This document shows positions 33,875 to 43,325 of a DNA stretch of 64,000 nt, piece by piece. A program made the position numbers and the translations under genes. Positions within the stretch are counted from its first letter, which is position 1. Every line of letters begins with the position of its first letter. The stretch spans positions 62,001 to 126,000 of the forward strand of contig NZ_VVIP01000079.1 in NCBI RefSeq assembly GCF_009650435.1. The letters run 5' to 3'. The notes under the pieces were generated by a model. That model was not told the origin of the DNA, did not search any database, and saw only the letters and a list, made by a program, of their open reading frames with translations. This DNA comes from Foetidibacter luteolus. Its GTDB lineage: Bacteria; Bacteroidota; Bacteroidia; Chitinophagales; Chitinophagaceae.

Positions 33875-34815
33875 CAAAACTTGAACGTATCATAATAACC
33901 ACCAAACCTGTGTCTTTTGTTATCAACAAGAGTAAGGGTATTACCTTGCCGGGTTTACAGGGGCTGCCACTGCATGATGTGTTTAATTTTTTTATTAAGC
34001 AGGTTAAAAAAGTTGGGTTGAGCGAACGGGCAGCGGCCATATCGTTCAACTTTATTATGGCCATACCGGCAGCCACCATCTTTCTTTGCACGCTGATACC
34101 CTATATGCCCATATCAGACAGGTTTTTCAGGGAATTGTACAGGCTGGTAAGAGATATAACCCCCAACAGGGAAACACAGGTACTTATCATTAACTTCCTG
34201 GAAGATTTTTTTAAGAAGCCTAAAACAGGCTTACTTTCCTTAGGTTTTGTGCTGGCACTGTTCTACTCATCCAATGCCATGATGGGCGTGATAAGAACGT
34301 TTGATAAATCCTTACACGAAAAGCATAAAACAAACTTTGTTGCCAAGAGGCTCAGGGCCATCAGGCTTACGTTGATCGTAATATTCCTGCTGATAGGAAC
34401 AGTCCTTATATCAGTTGGCCAGGGTGTTTTATTTAAAACTATCATGGGTTGGCTGCACATACAGCGCTCTAACCTGCGCTGGCTGATAAAGCTGCTTAAC
34501 TGGCTGGTTATCCTGGCACTGTTCCTCTACTCTATCGGCTTTATTTATAAGTATGCACCATCCGTTAAAAAGAGGTGGAAGCTGGTATCTCCCGGCGCCG
34601 TGTTTGCAACGGCGCTTATTATATTAACCACCTGGGGCTTTTCTTTTTGGGTGCAGAATTTCTCCAACTTCAATAAATTCTATGGTTCTATAGGCACGTT
34701 GCTTATTTTGATGCTGCTGGTATTCATCAATTCCCTGATGATACTGATTGGGTACGAGCTTAACATAAGCATTACCTATTTAAAACAGCAGGCGGATATG
34801 AAGAAACCCGGCTGA
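33835..34815 (+). CDS. YihY/BrkB-family inner-membrane protein
   Basis: 326 residues with six hydrophobic segments, including AAAISFNFIMAIPAATIFLCTLIPYM, LTLIVIFLLIGTVLISVGQGV, LNWLVILALFLYSIGFIYKYAP and FYGSIGTLLILMLLVFINSLMILIGYELN. These match the YihY (formerly called RNase BN) family. Its function is unresolved; an RNase role for this family was withdrawn. Two starts are possible: ATG at 33835 overlaps mltG by 40 bases, while TTG at 33871 overlaps the mltG stop as TTGA. Either way translation is coupled. Confidence 0.85.
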   Translation: MAGKTGTKASSTLTKLERIIITTKPVSFVINKSKGITLPGLQGLPLHDVFNFFIKQVKKVGLSERAAAISFNFIMAIPAATIFLCTLIPYMPISDRFFRELYRLVRDITPNRETQVLIINFLEDFFKKPKTGLLSLGFVLALFYSSNAMMGVIRTFDKSLHEKHKTNFVAKRLRAIRLTLIVIFLLIGTVLISVGQGVLFKTIMGWLHIQRSNLRWLIKLLNWLVILALFLYSIGFIYKYAPSVKKRWKLVSPGAVFATALIILTTWGFSFWVQNFSNFNKFYGSIGTLLILMLLVFINSLMILIGYELNISITYLKQQADMKKPG

Positions 34816-35170
34816 CAACCCCAGGGGAAAGCCATGTTCTAATACCTGCTTAAATGATGCCATGAAAATATCCAGCGGTATCAAAAGAATATTCCCAAAT
34901 AATTGTTTAAAGCCCAAATCCATCCCAAACCTATTTCCGTAGATATTTCTGCTGGCCCTTCTACTATACATAAGATAGTTTGACTGAAACTAACAAACCT
35001 TTTGAATCAACATCTGCAATAGTAAGCATCGCCGGGAGTAAACGGTATTTGCGGCAAACGCAGCAATACCGGTAAATGCAGCCCTTTCCACCATTGTTTT
35101 ACAGTCCTCATCTGGTTAAGCTTGCCGTTTAACCTTGCAAATTATTTGTTTACCTAAAAAAATCACTCTT
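34816..35170. other. 355-base region, one short repeat, leader of the DUF4331 gene
   Basis: It holds a family E motif at 34837-34868 (TTCTAATACCTGCTTAAATG then ATGCCATGAAAA). Nothing else is recognisable; the promoter of the DUF4331 gene is expected near 35140-35150 (TTGCAAATTATTTG). Confidence 0.45.
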
Positions 35171-37336
35171 ATGAGAAGGAAAACTTTTTCCATAAAGAGG
35201 CGGGGCAAACTATTGCCCGTACTCGGCCTCTTTGCCCTTTCTTCTGTCCTGATGTCCTCCAGCCACCGGGAGGCGCCTTTGATTGCGAATGACCCTCTTG
35301 CGGACAATACTGACCTCTATGCTTTCCGCAGCCCTGACAACCCCAACAAGATCACCATTATTGCCAATTATGTGCCGCTGCAACTGCCTTATGGCGGCCC
35401 TAACTACAACAATTTTGGTGAGAACATCAGGTATGAGATTCATATTGACAACAATCTCAACACCAAGGGAGATGACATTATCTACCGTTTTACTTTCAAC
35501 CAAAAAAACGAAGACCCCACCACCTTTTTCAACATACGCCTGGGAAAACAAAACCTTAAAACCACGTACCGCCTGCAACGCAGCACCGATGGAGGAAGGC
35601 ATTTTGTAACCATTGTAAGCAGGGGCATTGTGCCACCGCCGAACATTGGCCCACGCTCTATCAGCGGCGCTGCCGGCCTGAACGTTGCCGATTACAACAC
35701 CCTCATGACGAAGGCCATTGCTAACGCCTACACCGGTGAAAAAGTATTTTGCGGTCCCGTGGATGACGCCTTCTTTGTTGACCTGGGCGGCATTTTTGAC
35801 CTTGGCGATGCACCCCGCACCACAGGTTCAAAGCCTACGGATGGCGTGCAGTGCAAAAACGTATCGGCCATTGCTTTGCAAATTGACATATCTACCCTGC
35901 AAAAACATCACAAGCCAGTTTCCAAAGCCAAAAACATCCTCGATCCTGATTATGTTATTGGCGTATGGGCATCTGCCAGCAGGCCTAAAATCCGCATACT
36001 GCGGGACATCACCAACGATTACGACCGCGATGGCAACCTGCGCACTGCCAATACAGACCGTTTTTGGCAGGATGATGCTGAATTTACTTTTGGCCCCTGG
36101 GTACAGGTATCACGTCTGGGCATGCCGCTAACCAATGAAGCTGTTGTACCCATTGGCTACAAAGACTTATGGAATGCACTTACCCCCTACGAAGACCTGG
36201 AAAAACTGAAGATTTTCGGTAAGTTTTTCTACAACCCGGAACTGGCCCTGTACATGGATGACAACTTTTTTGGCGGTGCGGTACCGGCTTTAAAACCGCT
36301 GCGTATTCAACGCAACTCGCTGGGCGCTTTCGGTTTTGGTAACAATCAGAACGGTTTATATGGCCTTAAAGGCAGTGCCGCCGTAGCCGGTACGGCGCTG
36401 GATGATGCTGTGTTCGGCAAATTGCTGCTGCCTGCCCCTAAATCCCCCCGTTCAGTTGATTTATGGCCCATCTTTCACACCGGCGTTCCTAATCTAAAGC
36501 CTTATCAATTGGCTACAGGTAAAGCCGGCAACCCGCTGGCATCGGGCAAACCATTTATTCATAACTTTTTGCCAAATGGCGGCGATATGCTGCGCCTTAA
36601 CATGGCAGTGCCGGCCACTAAACGGGATGACCCTGCTTTTAGCCCGCTGGGGCTTGTGCAGGCTGCTGTACTGGGCTTAACAGACCCTGCTTACAACAGC
36701 AACGCCAACCTGCAGTTTATACCCAATATGGATGGTTTTCCCAATGGACGCAGGCTGGAAGATGATGTAACCCTTATTGAATTACAGGCGGTAAGCGGTA
36801 TTGTGCTGGCGGCTGTAGGTTTATGGTATGACGACTTTGACGGTACTAACCCTGTAACGCCTAACCTGCTGAGTGTGCTTACCTACCGTACCGGTGTTAA
36901 TGCCAACGATACTACGTTTAAGCCTTCCTTCCCCTACCTGCAAACACCCTGGTCTGGTGTAAGCGCATGCTGTGGTTTTCCTTTTAAAGATGCTTCAGGT
37001 GATAAGTCCGGTGAAAAGAGTGCAGATATGACAATACCCAACACCAAAACAGGCGGGCTGAATATCAAAACACCAGACGTATTTATGACAGCAACGCCCA
37101 ACCCTATTGCTAATAATAACACTATACGCTACCACCTGGCAGCTCCATCTAAAATAACGCTTGCTGTTTACGATAGTAAGGGTCAACAAGTACAAGTGCT
37201 GCTGAACAAACAGCAGGATGCCGGTACTTACACTTATGAATGGAACAGCAGCAAACTTGCCAGCGGGGTTTATTTTGTAAACGCCGCGGTTAACGGTAAC
37301 ATTAAACAAACCATCAGGTTAGTGAAAGGAAAATAG
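35171..37336 (+). CDS. DUF4331 surface protein with type IX secretion sorting domain
   Basis: 721 residues from ATG 35171. The signal region KLLPVLGLFALSSVLMSSS leads into SSHREAPLIANDPLADNTDLYAF, the hallmark opening of DUF4331. Other family stretches include RYEIHIDNN and FNMRLG-like FNIRLGKQN. The last about 80 residues (TPNPIANNNTIRYHLAAP...VYDSKGQQV..LLNKQQDAGTYTYEWNSSKLASGVYFV) form a type A T9SS C-terminal domain, so it is exported across the outer membrane and attached or released. The biochemical role of DUF4331 is unknown. It is monocistronic. Confidence 0.88.
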   Translation: MRRKTFSIKRRGKLLPVLGLFALSSVLMSSSHREAPLIANDPLADNTDLYAFRSPDNPNKITIIANYVPLQLPYGGPNYNNFGENIRYEIHIDNNLNTKGDDIIYRFTFNQKNEDPTTFFNIRLGKQNLKTTYRLQRSTDGGRHFVTIVSRGIVPPPNIGPRSISGAAGLNVADYNTLMTKAIANAYTGEKVFCGPVDDAFFVDLGGIFDLGDAPRTTGSKPTDGVQCKNVSAIALQIDISTLQKHHKPVSKAKNILDPDYVIGVWASASRPKIRILRDITNDYDRDGNLRTANTDRFWQDDAEFTFGPWVQVSRLGMPLTNEAVVPIGYKDLWNALTPYEDLEKLKIFGKFFYNPELALYMDDNFFGGAVPALKPLRIQRNSLGAFGFGNNQNGLYGLKGSAAVAGTALDDAVFGKLLLPAPKSPRSVDLWPIFHTGVPNLKPYQLATGKAGNPLASGKPFIHNFLPNGGDMLRLNMAVPATKRDDPAFSPLGLVQAAVLGLTDPAYNSNANLQFIPNMDGFPNGRRLEDDVTLIELQAVSGIVLAAVGLWYDDFDGTNPVTPNLLSVLTYRTGVNANDTTFKPSFPYLQTPWSGVSACCGFPFKDASGDKSGEKSADMTIPNTKTGGLNIKTPDVFMTATPNPIANNNTIRYHLAAPSKITLAVYDSKGQQVQVLLNKQQDAGTYTYEWNSSKLASGVYFVNAAVNGNIKQTIRLVKGK

Positions 37337-37473
37337 ACCGGCAGCCCTGGTACTATGTGGAATTTTATACCTAAATGCCTTGCGGTTTTATCTCGGCAAT
37401 AACAGAAAATAAAATTTTCAAAAAAACGTTTCTGAATAACAATGGTTTCCTGTTGCTAGCCCTATAAAAAGAA

Positions 37474-37500
37474 AAAGCTGTGCTTAAAAAACACAGCTTT
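37474..37500. terminator. Bidirectional terminator between DUF4331 and OmpA-type genes
   Basis: AAAGCTGTG and CACAGCTTT form 9-base perfect arms around a 9-base loop, with A-run and T-run on the two sides. It lies 138 bases after the plus gene and 28 bases after the minus gene stop. Confidence 0.75.
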
Positions 37501-37528
37501 TTTCTTTGTTGTATCCTGGCTTCTATTG

Positions 37529-38434
37529 TTAGCTTCTTTGCGGTGTTTCCAGCAGCTTGAAGAATTGGTCAAGCTCCGGCAATATTACTATACGTGTTCT
37601 GCGGTTGGCAGCTTTGCCTTCGGCACTGTCGTTAGAGCCTACTGGTACATATTCGCTGCGGCCTGCCGCTGTCATACGTGCTGGCGGAATACCGTATTGA
37701 TCCTGCAATATGCGTACCACAGAGGTTGCCCGCTTAACGCTCAGGTCCCAGTTATCTACCAGAACGCTGCTTTTGTAAGGCACGTTATCGGTGTGGCCTT
37801 CTACCATAAACTCTATATCCGGCTGGTTCAGCAACACTTTGGCAACCTTGCCCAATACTACTTTGGCGCTTTCGTTTACCTCGTATTTACCGCTTTTAAA
37901 CAGCAGTTTGTCCGATATATCAATGTACACAACACCTTTATCAACCTTAATGTTAATGTCCTTGTCGTAAAGGTCGCCAACCGCACCTTTCAGGTTCATT
38001 ACCAGCGCCATGTTTAAAGAGTCTTTTCTTGCCATAGCCTTCTGCAGGTCCTGTATGTAAAGGTCTTTAGCACCAATATTGTCAAGTGATTTTTTAATGC
38101 TTTCTGCCTGCGACCCGGAGATTACAGACAAGTCTTTCAACTGGTTCAATACCTGGTTATTGTTGGCTTTAAGCGCTTCAATTTGTTCACTCTGGTCGCT
38201 TATTTTTTCATTAAGCCGGCCTATTCTGGTTTCGTATTCGCCACGCCTGCGGGCAAACTGATCTGTAGAATCCTTTGATTTTTGTTCACAGTCACGAAGC
38301 TTACCCTGCATCTCAAGATAAGCGCCGTTTAGCTGTCCGTATTTGGCTTCGGCTTCTCTTAATTTTTTGGGGCTAACGCATGAAAAGAGGGTTACTGATG
38401 ATACTGCAATCAGCATTGCATGGTGTATTTTCAT
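37529..38434 (-). CDS. OmpA-family peptidoglycan-binding lipoprotein
   Basis: 301 residues from ATG 38434. The lipid Cys is residue 19 (LFSCVSPKK). A long coiled coil spans about 24-115 (heptad-rich KLREAEAKYGQL...SEQIEALKANNNQVLNQL). The OmpA C-terminal domain is about 170-295, with MVEGHTDNVP and NWDLSVKRATSVVRIL, the Asp and Arg that grip diaminopimelate in peptidoglycan. It tethers the outer membrane to the cell wall. It lacks an OmpA barrel, so the coiled coil acts as a spacer. TACTTTGC near 38459 may be part of its promoter. Confidence 0.88.
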   Translation of the reverse strand: MKIHHAMLIAVSSVTLFSCVSPKKLREAEAKYGQLNGAYLEMQGKLRDCEQKSKDSTDQFARRRGEYETRIGRLNEKISDQSEQIEALKANNNQVLNQLKDLSVISGSQAESIKKSLDNIGAKDLYIQDLQKAMARKDSLNMALVMNLKGAVGDLYDKDINIKVDKGVVYIDISDKLLFKSGKYEVNESAKVVLGKVAKVLLNQPDIEFMVEGHTDNVPYKSSVLVDNWDLSVKRATSVVRILQDQYGIPPARMTAAGRSEYVPVGSNDSAEGKAANRRTRIVILPELDQFFKLLETPQRS

Positions 38435-38899
38435 ATAGTTATACATTTTATGTTCAGCAAAGTACAATTCCATGCCAAAAAATAAACAATCACGCTTTAA
38501 TAATTCCCGCTAAGATTAAATACGTACTGTAAAGTGCTGATAATTAATTTGTTGACGCGATAAAATTTTATCCGTCATCTGTTGGCTATATACAGGTTTT
38601 AAAATAGATTTTACAATAAGTACTATTTGCGAGATATCATTGTGCGAAAGTTTTGGGGCTTTCGCCGTCCGGTAAAGTCTTCGGCTTTAGTCCGGGCTGT
38701 CCGTTCCAAGTCCTCGCTCCTTCGTCGCTGCGGGCTTTCCACTTCCATCCCGCAGCCATTCAGCAATTGAATATATCCCGGCCCCCACCGTGTAGCAGGC
38801 CCGTGTGCTGTGCAATTTCAGTACTGCCCTTTTTAAACATGGCACGAAACTTTATTTATTATCTCCTGCCACTATTCTCGTTACACACAAAGTTGATGG
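38435..38899. other. 465-base divergent intergenic region with one family A repeat
   Basis: It holds family A copy 4 (38651-38765), plus AT-rich DNA for the divergent OmpA-type and AsmA-like genes. No further gene or RNA is recognisable. Confidence 0.5.
38651..38765 (+). repeat. Dispersed repeat family A, copy 4 (diverged)
   Basis: GGGGCTTTCGCCGTCCGG, then AAGTCTTCGGCTTTAGTCCGGGCTGTCCGTT, then CCAAGTCCTCGCTCCTTCGTCGCTGCGGGCTTTCC and TTCCATCCCGCAGCC. The CAAGTCCTCGC...CTGCGGGCTTTCC cassette matches copies 2 and 7. The head differs from the others. Confidence 0.55.
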
Positions 38900-40543
38900 A
38901 TGAAGAAAAAATTACTCATTGCAACAGTTGTTCTTGCTGCAATCGGCACAGCCCTGTATTTCTACTTAAAAAGCAAAAGGCTTACAGACTTTGAACCCAT
39001 GATAAAAGAAAAGATCCAGTCTGTGGTAAAAGAGGGTTCCAAAGGATTGTATAATATCAGCATCGGTAAAATTGATATTGATGTAATTGGCTCAAAGGTT
39101 AACCTGCTTGATATAAAATTAGACTACGATTCCAGCATGTATAGCCAAATGCGGGCAACCGGGCAACAACCCAACGATTTGTTTAAAGTGGCGGTAAGCG
39201 CAATTGTTATTGACGGTATTACCCCTGTTGATATTGTGCAGAAGAAAAACATACGGCTAAATGTGCTGTATATAGATAACCCGGTTATTACCATTCACCA
39301 TCGCCCCGGAAAAAACCAGGTGGAAGATACGTCCACTTTATACCAGCGTATTACAGAACAAATTGGTTCATTTGGGATAAGCTCTTTAGGCATCAGGAAT
39401 GCGGGTATCCATTTTATCAACGACAGCACTAAAGCCGAAGACCATTTTCCCGAACTTAATATTTCACTTACTGATTTTTTAATAGACGCTTCTACCCAAA
39501 ACGATACAAGCCGTTTCTTTTACGCCAAAGACGCCAATATATCCGCGGTTAAATACAGCAAACTTACGGCTGACAGCCTGTACAAGTTCAGCCTTGACAG
39601 TGTAATGATTAACGCGGCAGAAAAACAGGTAAGCATAAAAAAATTCAGCCTGGAGCCCAGGGTTAGCAAAACCCAGTTTCGTAAAATAATGAAGACGCGT
39701 AAAGACAGGTACGACATAAGCTTTAACGACATCAGGATTTCAGGCATTAACTGGTGGGGGATAATAACCAACGAATCTGTACGCATTGATGAAATAATGA
39801 TGGCCAACGGCAGCGCAGAAATTTACAGCGACAAAACGCTGCCAGCCGGCGGCCCGCCGGGCAACGGTAATTACCCGCACCAGAAATTGTTTAAAAGCGC
39901 CATGCCCATAGCTATAAATACCATCAACATTAAAAACCTGGATGTTACTTATTCGGAGTTTAATGAAGAAACATTCCGGGAAGGACATATTTATTTTCAG
40001 AACACCGATGCCGTTATTACCAACATTACCAACATACCAGACCGTATTGCCCGCAACGCCATGCTGAATATTGATGCCAGTACTTCATTTATGAAGTCTG
40101 CCGCTATGAAAGCCGGTTTCCGGTTCGATCTGTCGCAGCAGGCGCAGGGTGTTTTTTCCGTGTATGCCAGGTTGGGCAGGCTGGATGGAAAGCTGCTGAA
40201 CATTGTAACCGAGCCACTGGCCATGGTAAAAATTAACGAGGCTGTAGTGAACAGTCTAAAACTTGACATGACGGGCAACAACAACAGTGCACGTGGCAAC
40301 CTTCTGCTGACTTACAGCGACCTTGACATAACCATTCTTAAAAAAGATGATGATGGTAAATTAAAAAAACGTGGCCTGTTAAGTTTTATAGCCAACACTT
40401 TAAAGCTTAACAAACACTACCCCAAAAAAGATAAGCCGGCAGTGCCTTTTAATATTTACTACAAACGCCCACAAGACAAAACATTTTTCAGCCTGGTTTG
40501 GAAAACCATACTGGATGGCGTTAAGCAAACAGCAGGAATGTAA
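38900..40543 (+). CDS. AsmA-like envelope protein
   Basis: 547 residues. One N-terminal membrane segment (LLIATVVLAAIGTALYFYL) is followed by long runs of short amphipathic strands, many ending VIDGI, LNVLYIDNPVITIHH or INTINIKNLDVTY. This fits the repeating beta-groove architecture of AsmA/DUF748-type proteins. Those are anchored in the inner membrane, span the periplasm and are implicated in phospholipid transport or outer-membrane homeostasis. The assignment rests on architecture rather than a single motif, so the subfamily is open. It is monocistronic. Confidence 0.65.
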   Translation: MKKKLLIATVVLAAIGTALYFYLKSKRLTDFEPMIKEKIQSVVKEGSKGLYNISIGKIDIDVIGSKVNLLDIKLDYDSSMYSQMRATGQQPNDLFKVAVSAIVIDGITPVDIVQKKNIRLNVLYIDNPVITIHHRPGKNQVEDTSTLYQRITEQIGSFGISSLGIRNAGIHFINDSTKAEDHFPELNISLTDFLIDASTQNDTSRFFYAKDANISAVKYSKLTADSLYKFSLDSVMINAAEKQVSIKKFSLEPRVSKTQFRKIMKTRKDRYDISFNDIRISGINWWGIITNESVRIDEIMMANGSAEIYSDKTLPAGGPPGNGNYPHQKLFKSAMPIAINTINIKNLDVTYSEFNEETFREGHIYFQNTDAVITNITNIPDRIARNAMLNIDASTSFMKSAAMKAGFRFDLSQQAQGVFSVYARLGRLDGKLLNIVTEPLAMVKINEAVVNSLKLDMTGNNNSARGNLLLTYSDLDITILKKDDDGKLKKRGLLSFIANTLKLNKHYPKKDKPAVPFNIYYKRPQDKTFFSLVWKTILDGVKQTAGM

Positions 40544-40554
40544 AAAGAGACAAT

Positions 40555-40632
40555 AAAGTCAGGAAGTCAAGAAGTTATAAAGTCACAAGGTCATGAAGTC
40601 ATGAAGTAAGTCAGCAGAGTCAGTAAGTTAAG
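40555..40632 (+). repeat. Degenerate tandem AAGTCATG-type tract
   Basis: About eight imperfect units of the form (A)AGTCA(T/A)G(A)A repeat in AAGTCAAGAAGTTATAAAGT and beyond. Low-complexity repeat with no frame. Confidence 0.5.
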
Positions 40633-40671
40633 GCCGGCATTTGTTTCTGGCGCCTGCGGCGGCAGAAACAT

Positions 40672-40762
40672 GTATACCCGGGTCTGAAAAGCCGCCCAAT
40701 GAACCAACCGATGAACGGATTGCGACGCAACGATGATGCCATGAAATACTATCGCTGGTATC
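40672..40762 (+). repeat. Dispersed repeat family B, copy 10
   Basis: Core TGCGACGCAA at 40721-40730 in GATGAACGGAT-core-CGATGATGCCATGAAATAC. Its left part ACCCGGGTCTGAAAAGCCGC is complementary to the right flank of copy 6. Confidence 0.65.
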
Positions 40763-40783
40763 TAAAAACCTCTGTTCAAAACC

Positions 40784-42109
40784 CTATAGCATAAAAAATG
40801 AAAGCAGGTAAATTACGCCGAGTGTTACCAGCCCCATCCAAACAGAAGCAACAGAATACACTTTTAACATCGCTTTCATCTCAAACCCTGAAAATTTAGC
40901 TATCACCCAGAAATAGGCATCGTTGGCATGGGATATCATCATAGATCCGGCGCCCATGCCCAGCACGGCCAGCAGGCGGCCATTCTCGCTGTCAAGCCCC
41001 AGCGCAGGCAGCAGCGGCTGCACCAGCGACGAAGCTGTAATAATGGCTACGGTAGAAGATCCCTGCGCCGTTTTAAGCACAAAAGTTACCAGGAACGGAA
41101 ATAATAAAGCCAGTTTACCGCCAATTGCCATACCGGCAAAATGCCCGGCCGGGTTGGTAGCCGCCAACACTGCTCCAAAAGCGCCGCCTGCACCAATAAT
41201 AACCAGTATGCCGCCGGCTTTTTCGGCCGCTTCCTGCAGCACATGGGTAAAAGAACCCGCGCCTTTGCGGGCATTGAACAAAGCCAGCACAATGCCCGCG
41301 GATAGTGCAATAACTGGTTCGCCCATTACATTTAATATGCCGGAGAGCACACCAGCACCGCTATTATTGCCGGACAGAAAAGAATTTAACGCTATCAATA
41401 CAATAGGTACAAACACGGGTAAAAAAGCCTGTATGGGTTTAAGGTGCTGTGTGGCCATATCACCGCTGGTTTCGGCCACTTCGGCATCAGCCATTTTTTT
41501 ACCGGCATAAACCGCCCATGCATAACCCGCCATGGATGCAGGTATGGCCACCAGTATGCCTGTGAGTATCAGGCGGCCATAGTCAATATGCAGCGCTGCG
41601 GCAGCGGCACTCATACCCGGGTGTGGCGGTATAAGGCAATGAACGGAATAAAGCCCCGTAGCAAGCGATACCGCTATTATCGTTATAGCAGTGCCGGTAC
41701 GCCGGGCAAGAGATTTGGCAAGCCCGCTCAACACTATATATCCTGAATCGCAAAAGATGGGCAGGCCTACAACAAAGCCCGTAATGCTCATGGCCAGCGG
41801 GGCACGCCGTTCGCCGGTTTTACGCAGTATATAATCAGCCATTACTTTGGTACTGCCTGTATGCTCCAGCAGCACGCCAAGAGTGGCGCCCAATACAATA
41901 ATCAAAGCCAGCGATGACATGATATGCCCAAAGCCTTCTTTCATGGCTTTAAGGATAGCATCCACCGGCATCTGCACACTAAGGCCCACCACAAAACAAG
42001 CTATGAACAAGGCAAAAAAAGCATGCACTTTATAACGGGCGGTTAACAATACTATAGAAGCGATACCTGCAATTAAGGCGATAAGTAAATGGGTTAGCGA
42101 AATATGCAT
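40784..42109 (-). CDS. GntP-family gluconate:H+ symporter
   Basis: 441 residues from ATG 42109, within the usual 440-450. About 12 membrane segments. Family stretches: GHIMSSLALIIVLGATLGVLLEHTGS, FCDSGYIVLSGLAKSLARRTG, SVHCLIPPHPGMSAAAAAL and GMGAGSMMISHANDAYFWVIAKFSG. The HPGM and SHANDAYFW segments are characteristic of GntP permeases, which import gluconate or related sugar acids with protons. The substrate may be another aldonate. It is monocistronic. Confidence 0.9.
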   Translation of the reverse strand: MHISLTHLLIALIAGIASIVLLTARYKVHAFFALFIACFVVGLSVQMPVDAILKAMKEGFGHIMSSLALIIVLGATLGVLLEHTGSTKVMADYILRKTGERRAPLAMSITGFVVGLPIFCDSGYIVLSGLAKSLARRTGTAITIIAVSLATGLYSVHCLIPPHPGMSAAAAALHIDYGRLILTGILVAIPASMAGYAWAVYAGKKMADAEVAETSGDMATQHLKPIQAFLPVFVPIVLIALNSFLSGNNSGAGVLSGILNVMGEPVIALSAGIVLALFNARKGAGSFTHVLQEAAEKAGGILVIIGAGGAFGAVLAATNPAGHFAGMAIGGKLALLFPFLVTFVLKTAQGSSTVAIITASSLVQPLLPALGLDSENGRLLAVLGMGAGSMMISHANDAYFWVIAKFSGFEMKAMLKVYSVASVWMGLVTLGVIYLLSFFML

Positions 42110-42182
42110 GGGCAACCGTTTGATTTTAATGCTGTAATATAACCTGCAATTTGCTGGCGGCTGTATTAAAATAGTAAAACAA

Positions 42183-42210
42183 AAAGCCATCGCCGTAACG
42201 CGATGGCTTT
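42183..42210 (-). terminator. Terminator of the SH3/BON operon
   Basis: 11-base perfect arms AAAGCCATCGC and GCGATGGCTTT around a 6-base loop, flanked by T-rich DNA on the minus strand, 22 bases after the stop of the SH3 gene. Confidence 0.75.
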
Positions 42211-42231
42211 ATTAAAAAGTTGCATGTGTGG

Positions 42232-42654
42232 CTATTCCACCGGTGCAAGGTATTGCGTGTAAGAATAACCTTCTTCGCCGGCATCAGTCTTTATCAGCCA
42301 CCATTGGTCGCTGGTTTTGCTAACAAGCGTAACCACCTCGCCATGTGCCGCCTTGCCAACAATAGGCTGGTCGGTACCGGGGCCTTTCCTTATGTTTAGG
42401 TTAGATGACTCAGTAACAACTTTCAGTTTGTCCCCATCGGCAATACCGCCAACGTTTACGTTAAGTACAAGGTCTCCGCCGCGAAAATCAGGATCAATCC
42501 TGTTATAGATATTCCACAGGTTATCTTTTACCGCCCCGCTGGAAACTTCGCCGTCAATGTATAAAACACCGCCCTCCTCCCTAACCAACAGGTTGGTTGC
42601 GCCGGAAGCCGTGGCGGCATCAATAAGCTCTTTGTATTTTTCTTGCAGTGCCAT
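42232..42654 (-). CDS. BON-like plus SH3 domain protein
   Basis: 140 residues, no signal peptide. Residues about 1-70 (KYKELIDAATASGATNLLVREEGGVLYIDGEVSSGAVKDNLWNIY) have the helix-strand-strand pattern of a BON-like domain. Residues about 78-138 (SSNLNIRKGPGTDQPIVGKAAHGEVVTLVSKTSDQWWLIKTDAGEEGYSYTQYL) form a bacterial SH3 domain. It probably binds a surface or wall ligand, but lack of a secretion signal leaves the location open. It follows the BON lipoprotein gene by 16 bases in the same direction. Confidence 0.8.
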   Translation of the reverse strand: MALQEKYKELIDAATASGATNLLVREEGGVLYIDGEVSSGAVKDNLWNIYNRIDPDFRGGDLVLNVNVGGIADGDKLKVVTESSNLNIRKGPGTDQPIVGKAAHGEVVTLVSKTSDQWWLIKTDAGEEGYSYTQYLAPVE

Positions 42655-42670
42655 AGTGTTATCCTCCGGA

Positions 42671-43162
42671 TTATTTGATGGTTAATTTGTTTTCAACTTT
42701 TTTAGGTTTCAAAGCCTGAACAGCCATTATCAATTTTGGCAGGCTTGTTCTCTTTATTTCGCCTGTAAGGGTAACCACACCTTCCTTTACATCGGCCTTT
42801 ACGCCAGAAAAATCTTTAATGGCATCGGTAACACTTTTAATTAAAGCATCATCGGGCGAAATAACTACCGGAGGAGGTGGTGGTGGTGCCACTGTAAGGC
42901 TGTTCACTACACTCTTAACACCTTCCACAGCTTTGGCTTCGCTTTCGGCGGTGGCCTTGGCAGCTTCGTCCTTAACCTCGCCGCTAAGGGTGGCCACGCC
43001 ATCTTTTACGGCAACACTTACACCGGGTATGGTACTAAGTTTTTGCTGAAGCGTAGCTGTAAGGTCTGTGTCTTTAGGGCCGCTTTTACACGATGTAAGA
43101 AATGAAACGGAAGCTGTAAGCAGCAACGCACACAGCAAGAGACGGAGAGATTTTGTTTTCAT
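42671..43162 (-). CDS. Double BON-domain lipoprotein
   Basis: 163 residues. The lipid Cys is residue 25 (FLTSCKSG). Two BON domains: about 32-92 (LTATLQQKLSTIPGVSVAVKDGVATLSGEVKDEAAKATAESEAKAVEGVKSVVN) and about 100-160 (DDALIKSVTDAIKDFSGVKADVKEGVVTLTGEI). A proline run (PPPPPP) lies between them. BON domains bind phospholipid membranes, and relatives such as OsmY and DolP protect the envelope under stress. It leads an operon with the SH3 gene. Confidence 0.87.
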   Translation of the reverse strand: MKTKSLRLLLCALLLTASVSFLTSCKSGPKDTDLTATLQQKLSTIPGVSVAVKDGVATLSGEVKDEAAKATAESEAKAVEGVKSVVNSLTVAPPPPPPVVISPDDALIKSVTDAIKDFSGVKADVKEGVVTLTGEIKRTSLPKLIMAVQALKPKKVENKLTIK

Positions 43163-43294
43163 ATCGCAATTTTTTTGAAGGGTTAAAGTAAGCAGGATAT
43201 TTGAGAATGCAAAAAAACTATTGTGTTAATTGCGTACTGCACAACAACACGTCAAACAAGCACCATTCAATTTTATCATTAACGCAAAGACGAT

Positions 43295-43302
43295 TATATT
43301 TG
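43295..43302 (+). promoter_or_regulatory. -7 promoter element of the DUF4440-type gene
   Basis: TATATTTG, an exact TAnnTTTG match, 23 bases before the ATG at 43326. No clear TTG box at -33. Confidence 0.5.
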
Positions 43303-43325
43303 AAGCAATCACCAAACAAAAACTT

